64,000 bases of DNA, taken from positions 121,803 through 185,802 of the forward strand of contig CAINOE010000105.1 in assembly GCA_903851415.1 (NCBI GenBank), read 5' to 3'. Positions 8,470 to 17,107 of this stretch are shown here, piece after piece. The notes under the pieces are model-generated. The model had not been told where the DNA came from. It searched no databases and saw only the letters and a program-made list of their open reading frames with translations. The first letter of the stretch is position 1. Each line of letters begins with the position of its first letter. A program made the translations under genes and the position numbers. This DNA is from an uncultured Rhodopila sp. (GTDB taxonomy: Bacteria > Pseudomonadota > Alphaproteobacteria > Acetobacterales > Acetobacteraceae).

Positions 8470-8683
8470 TACGCACCCGCTTAAGTTGCAGATTCGACGG
8501 CTGGTTGGTTCGGAATCCTGTCACCGCGAGGCCGGACGCGATAACGGTCCGGCACGGCGATCTGTCGGCGGGGCGAACCATAGTCTCGCCCGACAGGCCC
8601 TCCCGCGCGCGGTCCGCGTACTGCTGAGCGAACGAAAGCGCGCCTGAAACCTCGAAATCCGGGGTGGAGCGGCGGTGGTTCAT
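8462..8683 (-). CDS. Small hypothetical protein upstream of the methyltransferase
   Basis: A 73-residue frame whose stop overlaps the methyltransferase start (ATGCCTAA arrangement), which would give translational coupling. I recognise no family. There is no helix-turn-helix of the C-protein type, which would be the expected extra gene of a type II system. Composition is neutral to basic with no membrane segment. The coding status rests on position only: between a palindromic AT-rich promoter-like region (8701-8750) and the methyltransferase. It could equally be leader sequence. Confidence 0.35.
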   Translation of the reverse strand: MNHRRSTPDFEVSGALSFAQQYADRAREGLSGETMVRPADRSPCRTVIASGLAVTGFRTNQPSNLQLKRVRNA

Positions 8684-8727
8684 GCAGAAGGGATACCACC
8701 GAAAAAGAACATAAAACGAACAAAAGC

Positions 8728-8750
8728 GTTCATTTCGTGATCAAATGAAC
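8728..8750. promoter_or_regulatory. Palindromic operator-like site upstream of the restriction-modification operon
   Basis: A perfect 8-bp inverted repeat, GTTCATTT (8728-8735) and AAATGAAC (8743-8750), separated by seven bases and embedded in the most AT-rich stretch of this area. Immediately left are two similar units (GAACATAAAA and GAACAAAAGC) and AACG/CGTT half-sites. Its position, 45 bases upstream of the small frame and about 260 upstream of the methyltransferase, suggests the promoter/operator of the leftward operon. No dedicated controller gene was identified. Confidence 0.5.
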
Positions 8751-8885
8751 GGGAGAAACTGGCCTGACCGATCGATTCGCAAAGATCTCGCGCCGGCTGG
8801 GCCCCGGGGCATATCCTCCCGGTCCTCGCGGCGACGGGTCCCGGCCCAGCCGCCACCAACACCTTTAACGCACCCGCTCGCGGCC

Positions 8886-8913
8886 AAAATCCTCGCCGCC
8901 TGTTTTCAGGCGG
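8886..8913 (-). terminator. Possible terminator downstream of rpmE
   Basis: On the minus strand, CCGCCTG, AAAA loop, CAGGCGG (8896-8913), then CGAGGATTTTGG. It lies about 48 bases after the rpmE stop. The stem is strong but the T-run is short and delayed, so this is only a moderate candidate. Confidence 0.45.
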
Positions 8914-8960
8914 AGACAGCGCCGGCGACGGCGCTACCCCTTCGCTACTCCAAAACGCGG

Positions 8961-9188
8961 CTAACCCTTCTTGATCCCCAAACCTGCGAACTTCTTGTTG
9001 AACTTCGCCACCTGGCCGCCGGTGTCCATCATCCGCTGCACGCCGGTCCAGGCCGGGTGCGACTTCGGATCGATGTCCAGGCGCAGCGTGTCGCCCGCCT
9101 TGCCATAGCATGACCGGGTCTTGAACTGCGTCCCGTCGGTCATGATGATGTTAATCTCGTGGTACTGGGGATGTATGCCCGGCTTCAT
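8961..9188 (-). CDS. rpmE: 50S ribosomal protein L31
   Basis: 75 residues: [20 protein letters not shown] followed by [28 protein letters not shown] and a basic C-terminus ([13 protein letters not shown]). This is the L31 form lacking the Cys-x-x-Cys zinc pair (a single Cys in SCYG), the zinc-independent type. L31 joins the central protuberance of the large subunit to the small-subunit head. The ATG at 9188 gives the normal family length; the open frame continues upstream without family similarity. A GGACATTGGAACC leader carries a weak Shine-Dalgarno sequence. It is divergent from hpnN. Confidence 0.95.
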   Translation of the reverse strand: MKPGIHPQYHEINIIMTDGTQFKTRSCYGKAGDTLRLDIDPKSHPAWTGVQRMMDTGGQVAKFNKKFAGLGIKKG

Positions 9189-9355
9189 GGTTCCAATGTC
9201 CTTCCTGGCGCTGCCGATGCCGACCGGCCGCGCGAACGCGGGGCTATAGCCGCCCGCCGCGCGTGGCTCAAGCCCATCTTGATCGCGTTTGCCATGGACC
9301 GCCCCGGACGGAGCGACTATCAGGTGCCGCCCCACAGCTACAGGCTTTCCCGCTG

Positions 9356-11944
9356 ATGCTTATCCGCCTGCTCGCCGGCCTGGTCGATTACAGCCGGCGC
9401 CACGCCTTGTACGTCCTGCTCGGGGGCATCCTGCTGGCCGCCTTCGCCGGCTGGTTCGCCGCCACCCATCTCGGTGTCAGCACCAACACCGACCTGCTGT
9501 TCTCGCAAAGCCTGCCCTGGCGGCAGCGGGCGATCGAGATGAACAAGGATTTCCCGCAGAACACCAACCTTCTGGTGGCCGTGGTCGATGCCCGCATCCC
9601 GGAGGAAGCCGACGCCACCGCCAACGAACTGGCCCGGCGTCTGGCGGCTGACACGCAGCACTTCACCGGGGTCCGCCGCCCGGACGCCAACCCGTTCCTC
9701 GAGAAGGAGGGGCTGCTGTTCCTCGACATGAAGCAGTTGTCGGCGCTGATGGACCAGACGATCGACGCCCAGCCTTTCCTCGGACAGCTCGCCGTCGATC
9801 CATCCGCGCGCGGGCTGTTTTCCGCGCTGTCGCTGCTGGGGATGGGTGTGACGCAAACCGATGCGGACCTGACGCCGTACGTGAAGCCGATCGAGCGCTT
9901 TCATGCGGCGATGTCCGATGCGCTGGCCGGGCATCCGAGGCCGCTGTCCTGGCAAAGCCTGCTCGCCGGCAGCCTGAGCGACCTCGCCGGACCCTATCGC
10001 TTCGTGCTGGCGCAGGTGCGGCAGGATTTCGGCGCGCTGCAGCCCGGGGGCGCGGCGACCGACGCGATGCGCGCGGTGATCGCCGATCTCGATTTTGTAA
10101 AGTCGGGGGACGCCCGTGTGCGGATCACCGGTCCGGTGGCCCTGTCGGACGAGGAGTTCGCCACCGTTGCCCAGGGCGCCGTCGTCGGCCTGATTGGCAG
10201 CCTGATCCTGATCACGCTGTGGCTGTTCCTGGCAGTCCACACCTGGCGGCTGATCATACCGATATTGCTGACGCTGATCCTCGGGCTGATGCTGACGGTG
10301 CTGTTCGCCGCCGCCGCCGTCGGCACCCTGAACCTGGTTTCCGTCGGCTTCGGCGTGCTGTTCGTCGGCATCGCGGTCGATTTTGCCATCCAGTTCTCGG
10401 TGCGATACCGGGAATACCGGTTCGAAAAAGGCGATCCGGCCGCGGCGATGACCGAGACCGCACGGCGAGTCGGCGTGCAGATCCTGATCGCCGCGCTGGC
10501 CACCTCGGCCGGGTTCCTCGCCTTCGTCCCGACCGATTTCGTCGGCGTGGCGGAGCTGGGCCTGATCGCCGGCGCCGGCATGATCATGGCCTTCGTCTGC
10601 ACGATCTTCTTCCTGCCCGCCGCGATCACCGTGTTCCGCCCGCGCGGCGAGTCGGCCGAGGTTGGCTTCGCCCGGGCGGCCCGGATCGATCCGGTCATCG
10701 TCCGCCGCCGGGTCCCGATTCTCATCGGCTTCGGCGTGCTGGCGGTGACGGCCGTGGCGGTTTCGCCCTGGCTGGTGTTCAACTCCGACCCGCTGGCGAC
10801 CAAGAATCCCAACACCGAGGCGATGCGGACTCTGCGCGACCTGATCACCAACCCGCTGACCAACCCGTACACGATCGACATCCTGGCCCCGAATGCGCAG
10901 GCGGCGGACGAACTCGGTTCCCGGCTGGAGAAGCTGCCGAGCGTGTCGGGCGTGATCAGCATCAACAGCTTCGTGCCGGACGACCAGTCGCAGAAGCTGG
11001 CGGTGATCGCCGATGCGAACACGATCCTCGCCCCGACGCTGGCGCCGCGCGGTCCGGCTGCGCCGGTCACGCCGGAGCAGATCCGGTTGGCCGCCAAATC
11101 CGCGCTCAGCCAGATTGATCCGGCGCTGCGGAAGCTGCCGAAGGACCATCCGCTGGTATTCGTCGCCGAGGATCTGCAGCGGATGGCGACAGCTTCGGAC
11201 GATGTGCTGATGGCGGCGAACGCCGCGCTGATCCGCTTCCTGCCCGAGCAGCTCGACCATCTGCGGCTGGTATTGAGCGCGGAGCCGGTGACTTTGAGTG
11301 CAATCCCGGCCGATTTCGCGCGCGATTGGGTGCTGCCGGACGGGCGGGCGCGGGTGCAGGTGAACCCCACCCCCGCCTCGCATACGCCGAAGGGGCTGCG
11401 CGAGTTCGTGCGTCAGGTCACCGCGGTCACGCCCGATGCCGGCGGTTCGGCCGTCACCATCGCGGCGACCAGCGACACCATCGTGGGCGCGTTCCGCTCC
11501 GCCGCGATCTACGCGGTAATCGCGATCGCGATCATCCTGTCCGCGCTGCTCCGGCGGGTGCTGGACGTATCCCTGGTGATGGCGCCGCTGCTGCTGTCGG
11601 CGCTGCTGACCCTGCTGATCGCGGTGCTGCTGCCGTTGCCGCTGAACTTTGCCAACATCATCGCGCTGCCGTTGTTGCTCGGCGTCGGCGTGTCGTTTAA
11701 TATCTATTTCGTGATGAACTGGCGCGCCGGGCAGCGGCATCCGCTGGGCAGCGCGACGGCGCGAGCGATCCTGTTTTCCGCCCTGACCACCGGCACGGCA
11801 TTCGGATCGCTGGCGCTGTCGGCGCATCCCGGCACGGCCAGCATGGGGGAATTGCTGCTGATCAGCCTCGGCTGCACGCTGGTGGCGAGCCTGGTGTTCA
11901 TCCCGGCGCTGCTGGCGAGCCTGACGCCGCGGGAAACGGTTTGA
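9356..11944 (+). CDS. hpnN: Hopanoid transporter HpnN (RND/MMPL superfamily)
   Basis: 862 residues with the RND/MMPL layout: one N-terminal membrane helix ([19 protein letters not shown]), a large periplasmic loop, five membrane helices (about residues 265-430), then the same pattern repeated, ending with a second five-helix block. The periplasmic segment [18 protein letters not shown], followed by [12 protein letters not shown], is characteristic of HpnN. Characterised relatives move hopanoids from the inner to the outer membrane. ATG 9356 ([19 protein letters not shown]) is chosen because the upstream part of the frame overlaps the rpmE promoter region and lacks family similarity. No other hpn gene lies in the window. 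A small secreted protein follows after 10 bases. Confidence 0.9.
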   Translation: MLIRLLAGLVDYSRRHALYVLLGGILLAAFAGWFAATHLGVSTNTDLLFSQSLPWRQRAIEMNKDFPQNTNLLVAVVDARIPEEADATANELARRLAADTQHFTGVRRPDANPFLEKEGLLFLDMKQLSALMDQTIDAQPFLGQLAVDPSARGLFSALSLLGMGVTQTDADLTPYVKPIERFHAAMSDALAGHPRPLSWQSLLAGSLSDLAGPYRFVLAQVRQDFGALQPGGAATDAMRAVIADLDFVKSGDARVRITGPVALSDEEFATVAQGAVVGLIGSLILITLWLFLAVHTWRLIIPILLTLILGLMLTVLFAAAAVGTLNLVSVGFGVLFVGIAVDFAIQFSVRYREYRFEKGDPAAAMTETARRVGVQILIAALATSAGFLAFVPTDFVGVAELGLIAGAGMIMAFVCTIFFLPAAITVFRPRGESAEVGFARAARIDPVIVRRRVPILIGFGVLAVTAVAVSPWLVFNSDPLATKNPNTEAMRTLRDLITNPLTNPYTIDILAPNAQAADELGSRLEKLPSVSGVISINSFVPDDQSQKLAVIADANTILAPTLAPRGPAAPVTPEQIRLAAKSALSQIDPALRKLPKDHPLVFVAEDLQRMATASDDVLMAANAALIRFLPEQLDHLRLVLSAEPVTLSAIPADFARDWVLPDGRARVQVNPTPASHTPKGLREFVRQVTAVTPDAGGSAVTIAATSDTIVGAFRSAAIYAVIAIAIILSALLRRVLDVSLVMAPLLLSALLTLLIAVLLPLPLNFANIIALPLLLGVGVSFNIYFVMNWRAGQRHPLGSATARAILFSALTTGTAFGSLALSAHPGTASMGELLLISLGCTLVASLVFIPALLASLTPRETV

Positions 11945-11954
11945 GGAGTCGCGG

Positions 11955-12263
11955 ATGCGCCTGAGGTCGATGGCTTCGCTGGGCTTGCTTCTGCTGGCGG
12001 CTGCCGCGGCGCCGGCCGATCCGTGCGGACCGGGGGTCAACGCCGCTTCCATCGGCCAGGCGGAAAGTAGCGGCGCACCGCGCGACTTGGGCCTGCCGGC
12101 GTTGTCCGCCACGGAGGGGTCGTGCGACAGCAGCGCGGCGGAGCGATCCGAGATGCAACGCATGAGGCCGGACACCGAGTTTGAGGACGCGATGCATGCC
12201 GTGCCGCCGTCCGGGTCCGTGCGGCCGATCAACCAGCCCGGGAGGGCGCCGGATTACCGGTAA
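11955..12263 (+). CDS. Small secreted hypothetical protein downstream of hpnN
   Basis: 102 residues beginning with a convincing Sec signal peptide (MRLRSMASLGLLLLAAAAAP, cleavage likely near APADP). The mature part of about 80 residues is rich in Ser, Pro and Gly, with two Cys (DPCGPG and GSCDSS). No family was recognised. It starts 10 bases after the hpnN stop, with GAGGAGTCGCGG in front of the ATG, so it is probably co-transcribed and exported to the periplasm where HpnN works. That association is by position only. Confidence 0.55.
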   Translation: MRLRSMASLGLLLLAAAAAPADPCGPGVNAASIGQAESSGAPRDLGLPALSATEGSCDSSAAERSEMQRMRPDTEFEDAMHAVPPSGSVRPINQPGRAPDYR

Positions 12264-12326
12264 GCCCACGAAGCCTGGTTCGCGGGCGCAACGCGTGCCT
12301 GGCGAGTCACCGGCATGCGGACACGT

Positions 12327-13940
12327 CTATTGAGAAAACGGCGCATAGTCCTGAGCGCACCTCGCGCCGTCCGGCGGCAGCGTCCCGTCGATCAGGTACG
12401 CCGCGATGGCGTCTTGCGCGCACCGGCTCGGGTTCAGCAACTCGGTGTGCCCGAAGCCATCGACGGTCAGGAAGTGTCCGTCAAACAGTTCGGCGGCTGC
12501 GCGGCGGGAGCTCGAATAGGGTGTTGCCGGGTCGAATGTATTGCCGACAACGAGAACCGGCGGCGTCGGCTTGTTCCAGGGACCGCGATAGGCATCGGCT
12601 GCCTCTACCGCCCATCCCAGACAGATCGCCACAAGCGGCCAGCTGTTCACGCCCGCCCGCAGGTCCGACACCAGAGCCTGTTTCACATTGGCTGCCACGG
12701 TCGGCGGATTGGGGCTCTCGCCACAGATGACGGCGGCCTGACGTCCATAGCTGGTCGTATACGCGGTTGCCTGCGGCGATGCGGCCGCCGCGGCCGGGGC
12801 AGCCTGCGCGGCGGCCGGGGACTGGCTCGCGGAATTGGCGGCCAGCCAGACATCCTGCAGGAAGTGCGCGACCTCGACGTAGCCCGGGAACCGGCCGAAG
12901 CCGGGCACCGGATGGATCGTGAAGATCGAGCTTTGGAAATACGAGATGACAGCCGTGTCGTCGATTTCCCCGCCGTCGACCGTGACCGGGTGCGCCTTGA
13001 GGCTTTCCAGTAATGACGCATATTTCTGCTGTGTCGCCTCGGCGGTCGGCGCCGCGAAAGCGCAACCGGAAACGCCGGCCTCGGCGCATGCGGCCAGGAA
13101 TGCCGTTACAGTTTCGGAGGCTCCGCTATCGGATCCGATCCGCACGAACGTGCTGAGCGCCGGACTGTCCTTGCCGGTTCCCGCCCAGGCCGTCGGGTAA
13201 ACCGCGCCGTCCAGCACGGCGGCCCGGACGTTGCCGGGAAACATGTTCAGGTAGGTGGCCCCAAGAAACGTGCCGTACGAGGTGCCGTAATAGCTGATCT
13301 TCGCGTCGCCGGCGGCCTGCCGAAGCAGATCGAGGTCGCGCGCATTGTCCGCCGTCGAAACATGCGCCAGCAGGGAGCCTTCCCTGGAGACGCAAGCCTG
13401 GTTCAGCGTGGCGCGATCGTTGGAGAGTTTAGCCACATCGGCGGGAGACACGGGAATAGCGGGCAGTCCCGAGTACAGTTGCTCGGTGAATGTTGTTTCG
13501 TCCTGTTCGCTGTCGAAGCATTGCACGACGGGTCTGGTGTCGCCGCCCATGCCCCTGGGATCCCAACTGACGATATCGAAGCGGCTTCTGACCTGCGCGG
13601 GAAACCCGTCTATGGCGACAGGCAGATACTGTGTTCCGACATCGCTCGGACCGCCGGGGTTCCAGAACAGCGTGCCGATGCGGTTGGCCTGGTCCTGCGC
13701 GGGCTGCCTGATCAGGGCGAGGGTGAATGAGCCGCCGTCCGGGACGGAATAATCGATCGGGACCCGGGCCGTGGCGCACTGGAACCCGGCGTCCTGCTGA
13801 TCCGCGCAGGGCTGCCAGTTCAGCACCGGTACCGGAACGGTCTCGGAGGCGGCCGCCGGCCGCGCGGCGGCGATGACGCCAACGGAGGCGGCCAGAACGG
13901 CAGCCGGAATCACACGCGAGACGGATCGGGACGCGAACAT
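12327..13940 (-). CDS. Secreted alpha/beta hydrolase (S33-type, tripeptidyl aminopeptidase-like)
   Basis: 537 residues with a Sec signal peptide (about residues 1-31, ending AARPAAASE). The alpha/beta-hydrolase core has the oxyanion region LFWNPGGPSDVG, the nucleophile elbow YYGTSYGTF (Ser near residue 219), the acid in VVGNTFDPATPY and the catalytic His in GFGHTEL. The TAP-type C-terminal domain is present (SRCAQDAIAAYLIDG). Streptomyces and proteobacterial relatives release tripeptides or cleave aminoacyl esters and act outside the cytoplasm. An Ala/Gln/Pro-rich insert (SQSPAAAQAAPAAAAASPQA) sits in the lid region. The frame continues upstream, but ATG 13940 begins the signal peptide. It stands alone. 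Confidence 0.85.
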   Translation of the reverse strand: MFASRSVSRVIPAAVLAASVGVIAAARPAAASETVPVPVLNWQPCADQQDAGFQCATARVPIDYSVPDGGSFTLALIRQPAQDQANRIGTLFWNPGGPSDVGTQYLPVAIDGFPAQVRSRFDIVSWDPRGMGGDTRPVVQCFDSEQDETTFTEQLYSGLPAIPVSPADVAKLSNDRATLNQACVSREGSLLAHVSTADNARDLDLLRQAAGDAKISYYGTSYGTFLGATYLNMFPGNVRAAVLDGAVYPTAWAGTGKDSPALSTFVRIGSDSGASETVTAFLAACAEAGVSGCAFAAPTAEATQQKYASLLESLKAHPVTVDGGEIDDTAVISYFQSSIFTIHPVPGFGRFPGYVEVAHFLQDVWLAANSASQSPAAAQAAPAAAAASPQATAYTTSYGRQAAVICGESPNPPTVAANVKQALVSDLRAGVNSWPLVAICLGWAVEAADAYRGPWNKPTPPVLVVGNTFDPATPYSSSRRAAAELFDGHFLTVDGFGHTELLNPSRCAQDAIAAYLIDGTLPPDGARCAQDYAPFSQ

Positions 13941-14036
13941 GCAACAGCTCCGAAATGATAAGGCATGAAACCGCCGGGCACGCGCGGCTCCACCGTCATG
14001 GCCAACCACGCGGTGTTTGCACAAGCGCGAGGCGTG

Positions 14037-14058
14037 CATGCCGGCCTCCGCCGGCATG
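14037..14058. repeat. Short REP-type stem-loop
   Basis: CATGCCGGC and GCCGGCATG around a 4-base loop, between the convergent or tandem leftward genes. The ATGCCGGC...GCCGGCAT palindrome is a common dispersed form in proteobacteria; it could also help terminate the ureohydrolase transcript. Confidence 0.5.
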
Positions 14059-14199
14059 ACGAGGCGACCCTGCCGATGCGCGACCGTTAGCACCCCGGTT
14101 TGTTGCCGGCAATCGACAGCCACGATAACCGGGATCACGGACCAGACATTACTCAGGCCATCAACGAACCTTCACGCGGCCGGCACGCGGCGACCAGGC

Positions 14200-15174
14200 T
14201 CATCCGGCGGCCAGCCGCTTGTCGCGGGCTTCGGCCAGCAGGCACAGAATCTCGAACAACACGGAGGCGGCGTTGAACGAGGTCAACGTGCCGGTATCGA
14301 ACGGCGGCGCGACCTCCACCACGTCGCCGCCAACAAAGTCCAGGCCGCGCAGTTCGCGCAGCAGGCGCAGCGCCTGCAACGCCGTCAGCCCGCCGGCCTC
14401 CGGCGTTCCGGTGCCGGGCGCCTGGCTCGGGTCGAGGCAGTCGATGTCGAACGACAGATAGACCGGGCCGCCGCCGGCGACGCGGCGGGCTTCCTCGGCC
14501 GCATAGCGCCAGCCGCGGTCGTCGAATTCATCCATCGGCAGCACCCGCATGCCGCTGCGCCGGCTGAAGCCCCACAGTTCCGGATCGTTGGTGGTGCCGC
14601 GAATGCCGATCTGAATGACGCGATGCGGGTCGAGGAGGTTTTCCTCGACGGCGCGGCGGAACGGGGCGCCGTGGTGGAAGCGCGATCCCATGTAGTCGTC
14701 GCCCGTATCGCAATGCGCATCGATATGCACCATCCCCACCGGCCCGCCGGCCGCCACCGCCCGCAGGATCGGCAGGCTGACGGAGTGGTCGCCGCCGACG
14801 GACAGCGGCACGATGCCGGCGGTGGTAACGGTGCGGTAGAAGGATTCTATCTCCTCCAGCGCGGTCACCAGTTCATACGGATGCTCGATCCAGCAGTCGC
14901 CGAGGTCGCGCACCCGGGCGGTGGCAAAGGGCGCCACCCCGGTGGCGGCGTTGATCCGGCGCAGCAAGGTGGACTGGTCGCGCACCGCGCGCGGGCCATG
15001 GCGTGCACCCGAGCGGTGGGTCACGCCGCCATCGAACGGCACGCCGATGATGCCGATATCCACGTCATCGGTCGAATGGGCGAGCGGCGCCCGGAAGAAC
15101 GAAGCAACGCCGGTATAGCGCGGCAGCGCCTGCGGGTCCTGGAAGTCGTGGTAAATCCGCGGTTGCTTGATCAT
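14200..15174 (-). CDS. Agmatinase / ureohydrolase family protein
   Basis: 324 residues with all the binuclear manganese motifs of the arginase/agmatinase superfamily: GGDHS, VHIDAHCDT (D-A-H-x-D) and LSFDIDCLDPSQAPGTGTPE (D-I-D-x-x-D-P). The GTGTPEAGGL form and absence of the arginase-specific loop point to agmatinase or guanidinobutyrase-like activity, releasing urea from a guanidino substrate in the cytoplasm. Exact substrate cannot be read from sequence. It is the last of a run of leftward genes separated by about 90 bases from the DUF1345 gene. A decarboxylase of the ornithine type is encoded at 50.1-51.3 kb, which could connect through polyamine metabolism. Confidence 0.87.
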   Translation of the reverse strand: MIKQPRIYHDFQDPQALPRYTGVASFFRAPLAHSTDDVDIGIIGVPFDGGVTHRSGARHGPRAVRDQSTLLRRINAATGVAPFATARVRDLGDCWIEHPYELVTALEEIESFYRTVTTAGIVPLSVGGDHSVSLPILRAVAAGGPVGMVHIDAHCDTGDDYMGSRFHHGAPFRRAVEENLLDPHRVIQIGIRGTTNDPELWGFSRRSGMRVLPMDEFDDRGWRYAAEEARRVAGGGPVYLSFDIDCLDPSQAPGTGTPEAGGLTALQALRLLRELRGLDFVGGDVVEVAPPFDTGTLTSFNAASVLFEILCLLAEARDKRLAAG

Positions 15175-15218
15175 CCGTCATTCTTCTCCTCTGGGCTGAG
15201 ACTCTTACCATGAACCGC

Positions 15219-15245
15219 CATGGCCCGGCTTGTCCGGGCCATGGC
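15219..15245. repeat. Short CATGGCCCGG palindrome
   Basis: CCATGGCCCGGCTTGTCCGGGCCATGG, an almost perfect palindrome between the ureohydrolase and DUF1345 genes. The same core appears at 2297, 27660 and 35295, so it is a dispersed REP-type unit of this genome. Confidence 0.6.
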
Positions 15246-15265
15246 GCAGCAGGCTACCCCTTCCC

Positions 15266-15928
15266 TCATCCCATCATGCCGGCGGCGATATTGACAGTGA
15301 ACGCCACGATGACCGTGTTGAACAGGAAGCTCAGCAGCCCGTGCAGCGCGGCGACGCGGCGCAGCTTGCGGCTGGTGATCTGCACGTCGGAGACCTGGAA
15401 CGTCATCCCCAGCACCAGCGAGAAATACAGGAAATCGAGGTAGTCCGGCTCCCGCTCGCCCGGAAATTCCAGGCCGCGATCGACATCCGGACCGCCAAGA
15501 TCGTCCGCGTAGAACTCATGGGCGTAACGGAACGCAAACGTTACGTGGGCCATCAGCCAGGACATGAACAGCGTCACGGCGACCAGCGTCACGTGCAGTC
15601 CCCGGACGGCGTCAGGCCCCTGCCTGATGGCGGAAAACTCGCTGCTGACGGCGACGAAGCTGACGATCACCACCGCCAGGGTCAGCCAGAAGATGGTCCA
15701 CTCGCCTTCCTCCTGCGCCTCCGCCCGAGCCGGCATCCCCCCGGGCGTCGTTGTTGCAAACAGAAATCCGGCCACGCCGAGAAACACCAGCACACCGGCA
15801 TCCCAGGCCAGCAGTCCCCGCGTCGTCAGCGAAAGCGCGGCCGGGAGCAGCGGCCAAACCGCCAGCCCGGTCAGGACGCCGGCCGCCGTGCCGGGGCGGG
15901 CCCGGATCATCAGCCAGACCGCGCGCAC
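15266..15928 (-). CDS. DUF1345 family integral membrane protein
   Basis: 220 residues with about five to six hydrophobic helices: residues 15-35, 42-60, 78-98, 110-130, and two near the C-terminus. The family signature DYLDFLYFSLVLGMTFQVSDVQ is followed by SRKLRRVAALHGLLSFLFNTVI. DUF1345 proteins are inner-membrane proteins of unknown function. Starts with GTG nine bases after the stop of the M20 peptidase gene, so the two are probably one transcript. Confidence 0.85.
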   Translation of the reverse strand: MRAVWLMIRARPGTAAGVLTGLAVWPLLPAALSLTTRGLLAWDAGVLVFLGVAGFLFATTTPGGMPARAEAQEEGEWTIFWLTLAVVIVSFVAVSSEFSAIRQGPDAVRGLHVTLVAVTLFMSWLMAHVTFAFRYAHEFYADDLGGPDVDRGLEFPGEREPDYLDFLYFSLVLGMTFQVSDVQITSRKLRRVAALHGLLSFLFNTVIVAFTVNIAAGMMG

Positions 15929-15937
15929 CGGCGCCGC

Positions 15938-17068
15938 TCAGACCAGTTCCATCAGCAATCCGGCCATCAGCCTGCCGCGGCCAACGAGGCTGTCGATCTC
16001 GATATGCTCGTTCAGCGTATGCGCCCCTGCACCGGCGGCGCCGAGGCCGTCCAATGTCGGCACACCCATCGCGCCGGTGAAATTGCCGTCCGACCCGCCG
16101 CCGGCGCTATGCGCGCTGATATCGGCGCCCAGAGCCCGGCCAACCTGCCGCGCCGTTTCGTACAGCGCCATGCCCCCGGCGTCCGGTTCCCAGACCGGCC
16201 GGGTGACGCCTCGGGTCACCTTGAATTGCACCTCGTTGGACGATGGCCGCAAATCCAGCATCGCCGCGACGCCGCGATCGAGGTCCTCCTGCCGCCTGGC
16301 CATCGACAGCGCCTCGCCGATGCAGGTGGTGCTGACGCAGTTGACCCACTGGCCGCCGTGGATGCGGCCGACACTGAAGGTGCAGCTTGCCGTCGTCATA
16401 TCCTCGATCTCGATCAGCTTCCGCGCCATCTCGCGGATAGCCGAACGGCCGGCGCCGGGAGAGGATCCGGCGTGGCTCGGGCGGCCGGTGGCTTCCAGGT
16501 TGAAGCGGGCGATGGCGTAGCGGCCGGTGACCACGCCGCCATCCGGCCGCGCCGGTTCGGGGATCAGCACATAGGCATGGCGCGACGCCTCGGCCTCGAT
16601 CAGGTCGCGGGTGGACGGCGAGCCGACTTCCTCGTCGCTGGTGAGCAGCACCGTGACGGGCAGGTTGGTGTGCACCCCGGCGCGCTGAAGCTGGCGGATC
16701 GCCTCCAGCGCCAGGTAGGTGCCGCCCTTCATGTCCAGGATGCCGGGGCCGAACGCCAGGTTGCCGTCGCGGCGGAACGGCAGAGAGGTCAATGTGCCGA
16801 TGGGATGCACGGTATCGAGGTGGCCCATCACCAGGATGCCCGGGATGTGCGGCTCCAGATGCGGGAAGGACGCGCGCAGGCAGTCGCCGAATCCGCCTGT
16901 GCCGGCGATCCGCTCGATCCGCGCGCCGGACAGCACCAAAGCGCGGCAGGCGATGTCCATCATGCGGTTGACCGCGGCGGCGTCATAGGTCGGGCTTTCG
17001 CACTCCACCCACGCGCGCAGTCCGGCCAGCATGGCGTCGGCGTCGAAGGGCAGCGCGTTCGGGTCCAT
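15938..17068 (-). CDS. M20 family metallopeptidase (carboxypeptidase G2-like)
   Basis: 376 residues. Zinc-site motifs: GHLDTVHP (His and catalytic Asp), DMKGG (bridging Asp), TSDEEVGSPS (general-base Glu and ligand Glu), PEPARPDGGVVTGRYA, and the C-terminal SAGGGSDGNFTGAMGVPTLDGLGAAG with AHTLNEHI supplying the last His. The inserted dimerisation domain follows GRPSHAGSSPGAG. Relatives hydrolyse glutamate-type or other amide bonds in the cytoplasm. No signal peptide. A second member with about the same architecture lies at 59066-60196. Gene order with the nucleoside hydrolase upstream and DUF1345 downstream suggests one leftward operon. Confidence 0.88.
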   Translation of the reverse strand: MDPNALPFDADAMLAGLRAWVECESPTYDAAAVNRMMDIACRALVLSGARIERIAGTGGFGDCLRASFPHLEPHIPGILVMGHLDTVHPIGTLTSLPFRRDGNLAFGPGILDMKGGTYLALEAIRQLQRAGVHTNLPVTVLLTSDEEVGSPSTRDLIEAEASRHAYVLIPEPARPDGGVVTGRYAIARFNLEATGRPSHAGSSPGAGRSAIREMARKLIEIEDMTTASCTFSVGRIHGGQWVNCVSTTCIGEALSMARRQEDLDRGVAAMLDLRPSSNEVQFKVTRGVTRPVWEPDAGGMALYETARQVGRALGADISAHSAGGGSDGNFTGAMGVPTLDGLGAAGAGAHTLNEHIEIDSLVGRGRLMAGLLMELV

Positions 17069-17107
17069 GCCGCGGGTACTCCTGTCGCTGCGCCGAGGAT
17101 GCCACGG

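Noticed and set aside
9263..9355. Longer N-terminus for HpnN
   Set aside because: The 31 extra residues resemble antisense of the rpmE promoter region and not the family; ATG 9356 begins a normal membrane helix.
9338..12232. 964-residue minus-strand frame opposite hpnN
   Set aside because: Composition (Arg, Gln, Asp, His, Gly dominated) is that of an antisense shadow in high-GC DNA; hpnN on the plus strand has full family motifs.
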